NCBI GenBank assembly: GCA_028095005.1
Contig: CM051460.1
Span: 77,889,676-77,953,675 of the forward strand
DNA: 64,000 bases
Direction: 5' to 3'
DNA from: Rhynchospora pubera
Taxonomy: Eukaryota > Streptophyta > Magnoliopsida > Poales > Cyperaceae
Both the position numbers and the translations under genes were made by a program. Numbering within the stretch: the first letter of the stretch is position 1; every line of letters starts with the position of its first letter. Below, one piece after another: positions 1-11,880 of this stretch. The notes below the pieces were generated by a model. The model worked only from the letters and a program-made list of their open reading frames with translations, searched no databases and had not been told where the DNA came from.

Positions 1-1656
1 TGGGACAAAAAACAATATGACGCTTGTTTGGTGGTCGTGTAAGCATACACCCATACCTATCCTATCACAAGCAATCATACAAGCATCTCATTGTTGTGGG
101 TTTGTATGGCTCCCGCTTGCATTAGTTTCGCCACATCCTCCATGAAGCAAACCTAATCTAATCCTTGTCCCTCCCACTAAATTCTATAAGGATCTAAATC
201 CTATATAAAATAAAGGAACAAAATACATGTGAAAACATCATATTCTCATCCTAGCCTTAGGGGCATGCAAGTCTCACAAGTTACATAAAAAATAAATCAA
301 CGAATTAATTAATTAATGGCACCAAAGGCCGCATTACAAACATTCACACATGCATTCAATTTACAACCACAAGGAATTGAATCATGAGCCATACTAAATC
401 CACTATCCACCTACAAAACAAAGTTAGCACATACAAGCACTTTGTTTCCAATTAACGATTTTCAAGCATCTTTGCATATTGTTTGCCATAAGTAAATTCC
501 GTGTACAAATTCTCAATTTTAAACAACCAAACTTGTTTAAATTCATTTAGAAAGTTCTTTCAACATCCCATAACTGAAAGGAGATCAAACAAGGAGTACT
601 CTAAAAGTTTTCAACTAGTTTGAATACTTAGAAAAATAGTAATTTAGCAAAAAACGTAACTAATGGAATCCAACAAAATCAATAGTTTTAGGTCTCCAAA
701 AATTCTCAAATAAATTACTTAAGCTCCTTATCATAGTTGTGATTACCAGTAAAAATTTCAAGAAGAGATATTAAACCATATGGGAAAATAAAAAATGACA
801 AATCTCTTACAAGTGCACGAAACACCGTTATGAGATTTTCAGCTTATCCTCTCAACCATTTAGTCTGTTAGACCACCTTCTATCCAGTTTTTATATATAC
901 AATATACATAGAAAAACTTGTTTAGACTATAGGCTATCCATCCATGAAAAGAAAACAACCAAGTTCAGTTCAATAATATTAAGTTACATGCTAAACAATC
1001 AACAAATCCTGTACTGGAACAGACCGTCGATCGAAAAGTTTTAACCTAGTTGAAGGTCCAAACATCCATGAAAAATTATGAAATTAATTTTCCTGGAATT
1101 CTAACTCAAAATAGAACAACTACATTTAAACAGAATTTTTAAAGGAATTTTCAGTTGGTACAGTTTATTAGAACAATCGATTTGCTCAATAAACTGGATC
1201 TGACAAGATCTTCCTTTTCATACTTGAAAACCCACAAATTAATCCGAGTCATGCAACAATTTACACATGCTCAGAAAGAGGTTCAAGTCCTCTTTAATTC
1301 TAGCCATAGAATACTGGTACTTATATTCAAAATATAAATCTTTCTAGCCATTCAAACAGGACAGTGCAAACAGAAACTGGTTCTGCGCACTGTCGCCGTT
1401 TTATTCACAATAAATCCATAATAATTTAGAAAAATGTGAATCTAACGCCAAAAGAATCAAAATCCACAGATCTACAACTTTCATGTAGATGGAAAGATCT
1501 TCCAGAGAATATATTATAGCGAAAAACGTGAAAAAACACAGAAAATACCATATCCAGACAGCAAACAAACGCATCATCTCTACTAATCCGTTAATTAGCC
1601 AATTTCTCTTAATTAAGTGTCAAAATAGCTTAAGTACGACCTGTCTCTGATACCAC
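1..1656 (-). mobile_element. Leader of Angela-like Ty1/copia element, partial
   Basis: Read on the minus strand, this is sequence just inside the LTR at 1657-3397. It begins at the primer-binding site and runs off the left edge of the window. It is AT-rich and has no long frame, so no gag is reached here. Angela/BARE-type elements are known for a long untranslated leader between primer site and gag, and more than 1.6 kb of non-coding leader fits that. A non-autonomous (LARD-like) relative is equally possible, because the coding part lies outside the window. Confidence 0.6.
1643..1655 (-). other. Primer-binding site, initiator Met tRNA
   Basis: The minus strand reads TGGTATCAGAGAC, one base inside the LTR end. 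TGGTATCAGAGC is the standard plant copia primer site complementary to the 3' end of initiator methionine tRNA. It fixes the orientation of the element as minus and marks the LTR boundary. Confidence 0.8.
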
Positions 1657-3397
1657 TGTTAGTAAGTGTGTAATTTTCAAATTTAGTGCTAATTATCAAT
1701 TAATTAAGTCATCAAAACATCACACACAACGGACCTAGTACAAAAGTCGATTAGACACAAGAGAAAGGGGTGGATTTTTTACCTCTCTTGGTATAGCAAC
1801 CAAGAGGCTCGATTCCTTGGCTTAGGAGTCGATTGAGAGCTCTCCAAACACCTCCTATTCACGGCGCCTCGAGTCCACTATGGTATTAACCAAGTTCTTC
1901 TCAATTTGTATTAGCGAAGAGAAGAACGAGTCTAATCCCTTAGCTTTCCCTTTCTTCAACCAAACAACCAAACTAATTTGTGGAAGAAAAGGATGCTCAA
2001 CACATGAGCTTGAGTGGAGAGGAGAGGAGGAGGGGCGGCGCACCTAGGGGAATAGGTGGCGGCTAGGGTGGGAAGAGAGAGGAAGAGAGCAAAGAGTCAA
2101 TACAAGGTGCCTTATATAGCCTCTTAACCCTAGCTTGGAGTTCACACTATTTACAAGTGTGCCACTCCCACCTACCACCATGCAAGGCCGTCCTCTTATA
2201 GGGCCTTTATGGGCCACTATCCCATCTCCAATTCGATCTTTAGTTCTATTAATTAAAGCCCACTCAAAGCTATTTAATTTGGACATTTAATTTACCAATA
2301 AATTAAAGCCCAAATAACTTAATTAAATTAAGTGTGTTGTTTATAAATAATTATTAACTTAATAATAATTATTTAGAGATTAGACAATGTATTAATTTAT
2401 TTCTATATGATCCATTTGACTTAATTAATAATAACGGTCCATAACGCTATTTAATTAATTAATCAACTTATCATATTTTGCAATACTCATTATTGCAAAT
2501 TATTAAATAATGCACGTATGGTTAAATACCAATTTTGTGTGACCCTTTGAGGATTTATGCTATGTTGGACATGGAGTTAAATCGCTATTTAATTTCAACA
2601 ATCATAAGCGGTATCTAGTAACACGTTATGATTCCTAATTCGCATAAATAGTATACAGCTACAAAATTTCAATCCTGCATAAGAGAACAATTATGTTTCT
2701 CTATTTTGATTCTTATGTCACACGATATCATCGTATAATCCAAGATAGAAACGTGTCATTCTTGCAGATTATATGTTTCTTGATCTAGAGATAATTGTAT
2801 CAGTTGCTAGCAAACAATCTATCTCCATCAAGGGGCCCAAATAGATATCGTCACTCACTAAGTGACGGTTTTCTTGATAATTAGCTTTTCCCCGCACAAT
2901 TCAAGAATACTTAAATCAAGTCTGTATAGCAGCCTTTATCAGGAATCAGCGGTAGATATGATTTATAGCATCTATCCTCATGTGGAAAAGATAATCATCT
3001 CAAACTTAGAACCAAAATCATTACGAAATAAATAATGACACGTAACACAATCCATATATTTATTTCGTGGGATCCAGTCCTGTACTATGTTCTATAACAT
3101 ATACATACGCAATTAAGTTGGTTACTCTTAACCTATGATTTATAGAACTTAATCATCACTTAACTTGCATACTAATCTTATTGATAATTAATGTACTTTG
3201 TTAATTATCAAGATTATGGACTTTTAGATTTATCGTTGTCATTTATTACTAAATGAATAACAGTGATCTATAATTCAGATCCTCAACCTGAATGAACTGT
3301 CAACGAATAAATCAAAGAACAAATGATCTGAAGTCATCAATAACATAAATTATAGAAATAGCCTAATAAGATTGGCTTCTAGGACATATCTCTAACA
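1657..3397 (-). repeat. Angela-like Ty1/copia LTR (1,741 bp)
   Basis: The LTR runs from TGTTAG (1657) to CTAACA (3397) on the plus strand, a perfect 6-bp terminal inverted repeat with TG...CA ends. The primer site lies one base outside the inner end. On the minus strand it begins TGTTAGAGATATGTCCTAGA, which I recognise as the start typical of Angela/BARE-type LTRs; the 1.7-kb length also fits that lineage. This is the 5' LTR of the element; the 3' LTR would be left of the window. The outer flank begins ATTCC, which would be the 5-bp target duplication if the far end matches. A TATA box lies at 2111-2120. Confidence 0.75.
2111..2120 (-). promoter_or_regulatory. TATA box of the copia LTR
   Basis: The minus strand reads GCTATATAAG, a good plant TATA box about 1.28 kb into the LTR. 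Transcription would start about 30 bp further on, near 2085, leaving roughly 430 bp of R plus U5 before the primer site. This is a reasonable layout for a copia LTR of this size. Confidence 0.55.
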
Positions 3398-4650
3398 ATT
3401 CCTTCTATAAAAAGTAAGAAATAAATTTTGAACTATGTAAAGTATAGTTTCTGTTATTTAATTTTTTTGTATACATTCCAATCCCATTTAGAACCTAAAT
3501 ATACTTGAATATATATTTTTTAACTTTATTTCATTATTTTAGGTTAGAAGTTTGGTACTGCTATGGCTCCAGTTCTTTTTGAGGTGTGTTTGGTGTGACG
3601 AGAATAAGGTATAATCTCTATCTCTACTACTTTTAAAGCATCCTTAGCTAGGTCAGCATTTTTCACAAAAAGAGGTTAAAACAATTGTTAACATCATTAT
3701 AAACCATTGATCAATATGATGTACGGTTTGGATCGCTATTTCTATAAAGGAGTCGACTCTACACACAAACAAGTCAAGTCGCTGGCGGTACGACTCTTTT
3801 GTTTCGCTTTTAAAGCACGCGAGTTCGATTCCATTTTTGCGCTGAAATTTTTTTTTTCTTATTTCGTGCGCAAGGGGTTCAGCTCCTTTCACATCCTTCG
3901 TTCGTCCAGCTAACATGCGATATATTTCATTAAATTCTCCAATCCAGAAAGGAAAGATATATCGATTTGTGATAATATATTTGGCTAAATCGAAATTCAA
4001 CCAAGAAGATTGAAAGGAGGTGAAACGAGTTGCATATGGATCTTTTAATCCAGAGAAACCAGTGTGTTGTATAAATAGCAAGTTGCAAGACTAAGCAATT
4101 TTGCCAGAACCAACTGCACATGGAATGAAAGACATCATATTGATGAACTACAATACTGTATTGCTTCCAGTTGTACTGTAAGTTGTCAGTATGAGATTTT
4201 CTTTGATATACCAGTATCTTGACTGAAAATGCCAATGTGCTTGAAATGGTACAATATTGTTAAAAAGGCAACATTTTGAAAAGGCAACAATATTGAAATT
4301 ATAAGAATCCATGAGGAAATATCGAGATTGGGAATGGGAATTGTTTTCCGTCATCCTCTTCTCCTTATCATCCCCATCATCCACTCTTGATTCCCTCACG
4401 TGTCGGACTTAGATTCCGTCACGTTTGGTATCTTTTCAAAATTAGTTAGTTAATTCTTTCCTCTTTAGTGTTATTTCCTTCTTCTATGATCGATTTTCTC
4501 TTTAGTGTTATTTTTCGCAGATCGCTCTTCTCTTCTTCTCCACTGATCTAATCGCTCTTCTCTCAGAGGCTTCTCTTCTCTTCTTCTTCTTCTTCTCAGA
4601 GGCTTGTCTTCTCAGAGGAATTCCATCAAGAGCTCTAATCTCTCTTGTTT
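3398..4650. other. AT-rich intergenic segment
   Basis: This lies between the copia LTR and the 5' region of the 4857-11361 gene. It holds a possible SINE-like head (3764-3850) and, near 4330-4400, an AC/GATG-rich stretch whose inverse resembles the GGGGATGAT repeats at 16205-16336. No coding frame here is convincing; the longest are short and lack domain similarity. Confidence 0.5.
3764..3850 (+). mobile_element. Possible tRNA-derived SINE head
   Basis: GTTCGATTCC at 3823-3832 is a perfect match to the B box of RNA polymerase III promoters. About 40 bp upstream, GCTGGCGGTACGACTC weakly resembles an A box. A T-run follows at about 3848. The segment does not fold into an obvious intact tRNA, so a decayed SINE or tRNA relic is more likely than a working tRNA gene. 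Confidence 0.3.
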
Positions 4651-4800
4651 TCTCAAAGCAACTCGATCAACCACTGTGATCGCTCTTCTCTTCTCCGAGC
4701 AACTTGATCAACAACTTTGATCGCTCTTTTCTTCTTCGAGCAAGTGGATCAACAACTGTGATCGCTTTATCTTCTCAAAGCCGCTTGATTAGCCGCAACG
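4651..4800 (+). repeat. ~51-bp tandem repeats in a 5' leader
   Basis: About three imperfect units share GATCAACAACT, TGATCGCTCTT and a TCTTCT run followed by GAGCAA. They sit in a CT-rich tract immediately upstream of the first ATG at 4857. The composition looks like a plant 5' UTR that expanded by tandem duplication. Confidence 0.6.
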
Positions 4801-5502
4801 TGGTTCTTGTCTTCTGCGATTGTTCTTCGGCCATCTGAGCAGATTTTTCAATCGGTATGGGTGAATTAGGTATGTAATGACGATTTGTTCATAATATTAC
4901 TAATTTTTTACAAATTTGAGATTTTAAAGTTGATTTTGTTTGAAAAAATAGAAGTATTTTTTCAATTTCCTCATATATTGTTTTGCTGTTGTATGTATGT
5001 ATTTAGAGACAATGAATGAGGACTGAATTAGTTAATGTCGTTAGAGAACAAATAGACCCGTTAAGTAGAACTTTTAATGTTCTATGAAGAACTATTAAGT
5101 ACAATCATTTACTGGTACAAATAGAATTATGTATTATTTAATTTACTATATTGTTTTGATTTTAGTTATAGTCTCTTTGATTACTGTTGTGTTAGGCTAT
5201 TCTTATACCTCATTTCCTTCTTACATATTTCGATTTGAATGAATCTTTCATTGTCAGTTTAAATGAGCATTCTGGTAAATATTCATTTCTTCATTGTTCT
5301 ATGATTCAAATTTATTTGCATATTATTTTATTTTTTTATAAGTTAATAGTTTATTTATTTATTTATTATTATTTTTTTGCAACAGATTTTGGTTACACGG
5401 AGTTGCTTCAACTGAATATTTTATCACAATCAGATCTCAACAAGATTCAATTCTTTGATGAAAATGATTTTGAGAAACCAAGTTCTTATGGTAAATAAAT
5501 AG

Positions 5503-8368
5503 GGGGAAAAATTGGGCCTATGCCACTCTAAAACTATGAAATTAGAAAAATGCCACCCCAAAACTATTACTTACCTTTATGCCACCCTAAACTCAATTTA
5601 TTTAGATTTCTGCCACAGATGCTGTATGAAAGCTCTCCCATATACAATATTTTCTTGTATGGACCAAAATACCCTTTTATTTTAGTTATTTCTTATTTTC
5701 TAAAATCCTCCCCTCCTCTCACGTTTTATTTCCTCAGCCGTCTTGATTGAACCCCCGTTGCTCTGCCTGTCCACCAGCCATCTCCGTAGCTCTGCCACCA
5801 CTCCACTGAAACCCTAGATGCCGTCACCAGGGCACCAAGAGAGAGTTCAGAGTACAGGATCGAAGCAGGTTCAGACCTTGTGTGTTGGAGAAAATTGTGT
5901 GCTAGAAAAAAAGCACGGAGATGAGAAAGAATATGATCCATTGATCAAGCTTTTTTTGGTCTTAAATTACATTTTTCAATTTTCAGTTATTTTTTTCATG
6001 AAGTTGTTTCAGACGTTGTTGTTAACTTGTTATAGTGACTGAGAAAAAAGTGTTCTTCATCTGATTTCATGTGTTTGAACATAAATTGATATATTTTGAA
6101 TTTTACTGCTGTAGTAGTGTAATGGAAATTAAAAACTGATTAGTCAATAGATCTTGTCTTCTATAAATATTCAAAATTTGTGTGAGAAGTAATATAATGC
6201 TTTCGTTTGTTTACTGGTAAAAACTAAAAAAATGTACCAGTAGTTTTAATATTACAATTGCTTTACGTGGTACTAAATGGCTTGTCATATGCAAGTGGAA
6301 CAACACATTTTTTGTTGCTTAATTATTGTTAATTCATTATTGATTTAGTAACAGATTGTAACCAAATACAAATGTCAATTTTTTTGGTTATTACTTTGTA
6401 GTTTGTACTGCTGCATGTAAACGGAAAAAGGTCACTTGACTATTGATGCACACCATCAACCCAGATAAATTAGCTATGAGTAAATTGTTGTATTTAATTA
6501 TTTATCACATATTAAACTATGGCAATTTATATGTATCACATATTAATCTAAGGCTTCAGACAGGTCTTGCAAACCTTGTAATACAATAGTCATCAAACAA
6601 GTCTTACAAAATATTTCAACATATCAATCTAAGGCTTCATACAAAATAAGCAAGAACGGAATGCCACATCAGCAAATAACAATATCATCTTTTAAATAGT
6701 GGTCTAAGTCTTATGACAAATTGAACAAAAAAGACATGCTAAATTATCAATGAACAGCATCATCTTCTTAGTAGTAGTCTCAAGTCTTCTTTGTTACTCT
6801 TTTCCTACAAGTAATGAACATATATATTAGTATCTACAATATGTTACAGTTTAGTAACTCAATTCAAATTGAAAGAATCCATGACTTATCCCTTTCATCC
6901 ACACCTCAAGTGCCCTCCATAATTCTCTGTTTGTAATTGAAAACCTGACGACAAGTGGATATTCCACCTCTTTTCATTTAAGAAAAGAACCCAAAGTACA
7001 ACACAAATCTGTAAAACGCAGCAAGAAAGAATAACCCTACAATAGCATATCCACTAGCAACATCTACCTGTATACCGGTACACCCCAGGCTACCAATCGG
7101 TGCTATTATCTCTATCACCCCTTTATTGATATTAACTAAACAGTCTAGTAAAAATACAAAATTACAGCAAATCAAAACAATGCAGTATATTTTTTACAGA
7201 ATCCATTCTCCTTTTCTGTAATTATGCTAACACAAATCAAAACAATGCTGACTACCAATCTTCTAACGGCTAGTTGATGTACGGTCCAGATAGGCTATAG
7301 GTTAGTTCCAAGCGCTATTCATCCCTTTCAATGTGGTCCCCGCTTATTAGCATCATCAGCATGGTATATGACATTCCTCCTCATCAGCTGATACTCAGTA
7401 CATGACATTCTTTGGCCTAATAGTAAGTTTTAAATATAAAAAAAAATTTGCTGATGTTCAACAATATTGTCTTGTTCACTTTAAGAAAAATATCAATATC
7501 AAGATGATGCCAGTTTTCACTTTTCGAAATCATTATTGTTGCTAAAAACTTTATAAGATACCAGCAAAAGTCAATTCATTAATGTAAAAAATTTCAAAAA
7601 TAAAAGGCAATTTTAGGATTAGGCAAACAATTATAAAAAAAACAGGAGCAGCGCAACTATTTTTTCAAAGAATTATCGCAATTTTAGGATTAGGCAAAGA
7701 ATTATCAAATAAGCTCATGCTTTCTCTCTAGATTGGAAAATAGTTGCGATAATTATAATTGTTCCTCCTCGATGCTAGGGTTGCAATTTTAGGATGAAAG
7801 AAAAAGAACATATATGGGGCCGTTTGGATCCCCATGGGATTTTGGAGAATTTCATCTTCCTACCATAAATTTATCATAAACAATCCAAACTCTTCACAAA
7901 ATTACACACTTCCCAATAAATTTATTCCTAGGAATTGCAACTTCCCCAAATTCCTCAAATTCCTAAGCGATCCAAACGGCCCCTATAGTTCCGATACTAG
8001 GGTTAGTACCTAGGTGAAGGTGCAGCGGCGTACCACAGGCGCGGCGTAGGCGTAGGGGCGCAGCGCCGTCGATGGGCAGGGTGAGCAGGTAGCGATGCTA
8101 GGGCTCAATCGTCTGTTCTATCGTGGCACAATACTGAGCAAATTAGACACAAAGGGAGGATACAGTCTCAGAAGTCAGAAATTAATTGAGATAAAAAAGG
8201 ACATTTTAGTTAATAGAAAATTGTATTGCAGTTGGGAGTATTTTTATACGGTACATGTGGCAATTCTGTAAACAAAATGGTTTTAGAGTGGAATTAAGCT
8301 AAGAGTTCATTTTGAGGTGGCATTTTTCTAATTTCAGACTTTTAGGGTGGCATGCCTCCAATTTTCCT
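5503..8368. mobile_element. MULE, non-autonomous, 2.87 kb
   Basis: The ends form a long terminal inverted repeat. The left end (about 5503-5570) and the inverse of the right end (about 8299-8368) both contain GGAAAA(A)TTGG, then ATGCCAC(T/C)CTAAAA, then GAAATTAGAAAAATGCCACC. The flanks are AATAAATAG (5494-5502) and ATTAAATAG (8369-8377), a 9-bp target duplication with one mismatch, as expected for Mutator-like elements. There is no transposase. Two internal stretches differ from the AT-rich rest: 5735-5930, which looks like a 5' UTR plus first exon, and a GC-rich stretch 8015-8110. These could be captured host gene pieces (Pack-MULE). A MITE is nested at 7816-7983. The element sits inside an intron of the 4857-11361 gene. 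Confidence 0.7.
7816..7983. mobile_element. 168-bp MITE (Harbinger/Tourist-like)
   Basis: It begins GGGGCCGTTTGGATC and ends with the exact inverse, GATCCAAACGGCCCC, a 15-bp perfect terminal inverted repeat. Both flanks show the trinucleotide TAT, a 3-bp target duplication of the kind PIF/Harbinger elements make, although the usual sequence is TAA or TTA. The interior is AT-rich and itself partly inverted (GGAATTT / AAATTCC). It is nested in the MULE at 5503-8368. Confidence 0.7.
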
Positions 8369-8501
8369 ATTAAATAGAACTGTTAGTTTGCTTAGTAGAA
8401 AAGTTATACGTATTTTTGTGAACTGTTACACATATTTTAGTTTATAATTTCTCTATGCCAGTAAGAATGTAAGAATAATTACAATATTGGTTTTCTAACA
8501 G

Positions 8502-8612
8502 ATACAATCGTTGAGGATGCACCTATTGTGGAGGGACCTATTCTGGATTCATCTATTGTTGATGCACCTACACTGGATAGATCTATTGTGGATCCCACTG
8601 ACAGTAATCAAT
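8502..8612 (+). other. Exon module with APIV(D/E) repeats, plus-strand copy
   Basis: This exon follows the acceptor TTTTCTAACAG and ends before GTTATT. It encodes repeats of the type I-V-[DE]-x-x-[PT]: TIVEDAPIVEGPILD, then SSIVDAPTLDRSIVDPT. It starts and ends in phase 1, so it can be duplicated or skipped without a frameshift. Related modules occur on the minus strand at 12316-12375, 12919-13014, 13509-13583 and 13871-13899, with the same acceptor context and the same GTTATT donor. Confidence 0.55.
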
Positions 8613-9330
8613 GTTATTACTCTTTGGCTATTGTGCAGGCCACTAACTTTAGAATTGATATTCTCACTAACTAGAACAATTGTGGTGTCAATTAGAGCTG
8701 ATATGCATATTATTTAGAACAGGTTCAATTAGAAATGTTATAGGCACTATCTAAAATAAAGAGCTTGAATTATAATTGTTAATTTGTTATAGGTACCAGG
8801 TAGAATTATTGTGGTATAAAGTAGAACCATTAGAACTACTTGTTGGCTAGAACAATTATTCTGTTAGTATATATTGTATTTCATTTTCTTATTATTCTTT
8901 CTAATTTTTTGTTTGTGCAAACAAATGTTAGTAATATGGATTGTTTTCAAATAGAACAGTATGGTGTTGTAGGTGGTCAAGTAGTAGCTGAAGAGGATTG
9001 CACAAACTCTTCAACAACAACACATTCTTTTTGTGCTGGGAAAGCTACTATTTTTGTTAATGTCCTTCCTCCAACAAAAGGCATGGTGTTTCCTTGTGTA
9101 GAATTGTTAGTTTCGTTAGTAGAACAGTTATACATATTTTTCTGAACTGTTAGACATGTTTTAGTTGACAATTTCTCTATCGCAGTAAGAATACAAGAAT
9201 AACTTATAGAAAAAATTAAAATGTGAATTATTTTGTTAATATTTATTTTTTTGGTTTATGAATTAGAATTGATATAGGCAGGAACTAGAAAAATTGTGAT
9301 TTGTATTAGAATTGTGAATCTGTGATATAG

Positions 9331-9783
9331 GCAAGCTCTCAATTGACAATATTGTTATCTCATCTGCAAAACCACATTGTAAATGGTGACCTGTTGAACT
9401 TGAACAACCAAGTAGTTGGTCTTTTTGGCACCTACTTTGTTGGATGCAACTTCATAGCATCTTTTTCAACTAACAGTGAATATCAGTGGTGGTTGTATAT
9501 TGTTGATCTGCGAATTGATGGAAAAATACTGGTGTATGCATCTATGCCTGAGAATGAAATCAGTGATCATATGATGGATGTTGTTAATAAGGATGCAGAA
9601 AACATTCGGAAATTTTTATTTTGGCGTCACAACAGCTCAAAACGATATCTCTGCTACAAGGTTGAGTTTGTTAAAGGCATACCAAGGCATAGATGTCCTC
9701 AAGACAATGGTCTTTATGCACTCAAGTATTTGGTGCCAAAAGCTCTTGGGCACAAACTTGATAGGTCTGATCTTCTTGAGAAG
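9331..9783 (+). pseudogene. Ulp1/C48 peptidase-like exon, catalytic residues lost
   Basis: The frame encodes about 151 residues. The segment WWLYIVDLRIDGKILVYASM matches the H-W-x-L-x-V-x-D-L ... x-D-S core of C48 (Ulp1/SENP) cysteine proteases, and DNGLYALKYL about 90 residues later matches the D-C-G-x-F-x-x-x-Y-x motif. The catalytic histidine position is Gln (YQWW) and the catalytic Cys position is Asn (DNG), so the protein should not be an active protease even if made. The exon begins after ATAG at 9330 and ends at donor GTATAT. Such Ulp1-like genes are known passengers of plant MULE and CACTA elements. Confidence 0.55.
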
Positions 9784-10953
9784 GTATATTATTATTTATG
9801 AAGTGCTAATTTTCTTTCATATTTCCATATACTTTTGTTCTGACATGATTTAGATTTCATTGAAGAACAACATTGTGATTCATAAGCAAATTGAATACAT
9901 TCACGATTAAAGCACACACATATATGTAGTAACTGAGACAATGAACTTTATTTGTATGATCCATCTAACAATGTTTTTTTTTTATTTGGCAGATTAACTT
10001 TAAAATGGATAGGTACATTCTCATGCATAATATACAAGATAACCCGTACAACCAAATTTCTAGGATGACATATATGTTGTACCAACTTTTTTCTAGATGT
10101 ACAAATTGTTGATACTAATATTTTGCTAATTGGTTTGATATGGGTGTAATTCAATTGTGTTGATTATAGATCTAGAATTGTTAGTTATTTCACTAGAACT
10201 ATTGCATGTTTTAAGTAGAACTGTTATAATTCAGAACTATTGTTTTGATACAAATATATTAGTGTTTTTGCATTGTTTTGATTATAGATCCAGAAATGTT
10301 AGTTTATTTACTATAACTATTGCATGTATTAAGTAGAACTGTTATAATTCAGAAATATAATAATATACAATGACTATAATACAATGAACGTTACTTCAAT
10401 ACAATGAAAATTACTACAACACAATTACTATTGCATATATTAAGTAGAACTGTCATAATTGAGAAATATAGTAATATACAATCAGTACGGTACAATGAAA
10501 ATTACTAAGGTACACAATTAAATTTAAATCAGTGCATCCATATGCTGTCGTCTGCCGTCATCTCATTTAGCGTGTATTAAATGGGGCATGGCATTTAATT
10601 GCATCTCAGAATTGACTTTTCATTTTAAACGACTCATGGCAAATTTAATGAAACAACGCATAAATACTGAAACAACGCATAAGTACTGAACATAGGTTGT
10701 ATGTAAAATATCATAACAGTTCTTCTTAATGTCATTGATCTTCTAGTTATTATATGTATTTTACTACAAAAAAGTTATCTACTTAACTAGAATTGTAATT
10801 TACTTAACTAGAACATTTATATTTTTAAATAGAACAGTTATGTATTTAACTAGAGATGTTATATATTTTACTAGAACATTTGTGTATTTAACTAGAATAA
10901 TTGTGTATTTAACCTGAACAATTGTGTATTTAACTAAATTTTTTTCTGTATAG
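9784..10953. other. Intron-like AT-rich sequence with short repeats
   Basis: It contains a short exon-like frame beginning at 9993 after a good acceptor (TTTATTTGGCAG). The rest consists of variants of TAGAACTGTTATAATTCAG and TTTAACTAGAACATT. The block 10741-10945 is a near copy of 15815-16015. Nothing else is recognisable. Confidence 0.45.
10741..10945 (+). repeat. TTTAACTAGAAC repeat block, copy 1
   Basis: An array of ~20-25-bp units such as TATTTAACTAGAACA. It shares its start (TTCTAGTTATTATAT), order of units and spacing with the block at 15815-16020, so the two are direct copies about 5.07 kb apart. Confidence 0.6.
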
Positions 10954-11361
10954 AAACTACTGAACAGTCAAGTAAGAAAAAAAAGCAACGTCAACCTCCA
11001 GGAAAACAGATAGATAAGCAGGTTGAGAAATTTGCTCAAGTATTCGCCAAAAATTTGGAGAACAAAATCAAGGAAATATCAAAATCCAACATGAAAGATA
11101 ATGTGAATGAAGGTTAATACATGTTCTTTTTGGACTATACCATTTAGATATATAAGTTAGTAATTTCTCAGTTGATAACAAAATTTTTATTTTTCTGTAA
11201 CAGATGCATTTCAACAATCTGATGTTGCACAATCTTCTTCTACACTACCACATGTTGAACAAACTTGTTCTGCACTACTATCTATTGCACAACCTTGTTC
11301 TGCACTATCAGAACAAATTTCCTCTGCACTTCCAATCGTTGGACAATCTTCTTTTTTATAG
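10954..11361 (+). pseudogene. Last two exons of the 4857-11361 TE gene
   Basis: Exon 10954-11112 (53 codons, phase 1 at both ends) encodes a Lys/Gln-rich helical segment including SSKKKKQRQPPGKQ and VEKFAQVFAKNLENKIKEI; the KKKKQR run could act as a nuclear signal. Exon 11204-11361 follows a good acceptor (TTTTTCTGTAACAG), continues the frame and ends with TAG. It is Ser/Cys/Gln-rich with a loose repeat of CSALS-type units. Family unknown. Confidence 0.4.
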
Positions 11362-11880
11362 TTTTTTTATGGTATTTATATTATTATCTACAAATTTCCT
11401 ATTCACTATATCAGAAAATTCATATTTTCAACTTAATAAAAATTCACTTTTTTTTGCACAATAACAAATGAACAGTCCTCTGTAGTAGCTGCATCAAACC
11501 AAAAAATGTGCGGTCGACCTCTGACGAATTAGACTAATAGGCAGGTTGAAAAGTTTACTCAAGTATTTGCCAAAAATTTGGAAAACAAAATCAAGCAAAC
11601 ATTAGAATGCAACATTCATGATAATGCTAATAAAGGTTGATACATTTTCTTTTGGACTATACCAATTAGTTTTATAAGTATCACCTTCTTCAGCAGTATC
11701 ACCTTGCACACAAATTTCTTTTGCACTTCCAACTGTGGGACAATCTTTTTTTTTACAACCTTTTTCTGGTATTTATGTTTTTTAACTATAAATTTTGCTA
11801 TCCACTACTCTCAGAACATTCATATTTTTAATTAGAACAATTATTTATTTAACAAGAATAATTATGCAATTTGACTAGAA
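11362..11880 (+). repeat. Decayed duplicate of the Lys-rich exon and its flanks
   Basis: 11468-11637 repeats the 10954-11112 exon (TGAACAGTC..., CAGGTTGA(A/G)AA, AAAAATTTGGA(A/G)AACAAAATCAAG) but has in-frame stops near 11530, so it is a dead copy. The flanks also repeat, including the TCTTC/ACCTTG-rich sequence at about 11680-11760 compared with 11225-11360. Confidence 0.5.

Larger units (their letters stand above)
4857..11361 (+). pseudogene. Decayed multi-exon TE gene with Ulp1-like exon
   Basis: Exons that join in frame are 4857-4869 (ATG, then donor GTATGT), 5386-5490 and 8502-8612. Later pieces are a stretch open across about 8936-9100, a Ulp1-like exon 9331-9783, a small exon starting at 9993, a Lys-rich exon 10954-11112 and a terminal exon 11204-11361 ending in TAG. 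All confidently bounded introns among the first three exons and the last two are phase 1. I could not find a continuous frame linking 8612 to 9331 or 9783 to 10954, so the gene is probably broken, or an exon is missed. The Ulp1 (C48) similarity suggests the accessory protease gene found in some MULE and CACTA elements; no transposase is visible. A 2.9-kb MULE occupies the intron after 5490. Introns are full of TAGAAC-type short repeats. The Lys-rich exon has a decayed copy at 11468-11637 containing stops. Confidence 0.45.

Noticed and set aside
3776..3850. Intact tRNA gene around the B box at 3823
   Set aside because: No matching acceptor stem, anticodon arm or D arm could be found; at most a SINE or tRNA relic.
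8939..9145. Separate gene at 8840-9145
   Set aside because: The open stretch looks like an exon of the decayed TE gene; no acceptor gives a frame continuous with 8502-8612, and its start region is intronic.
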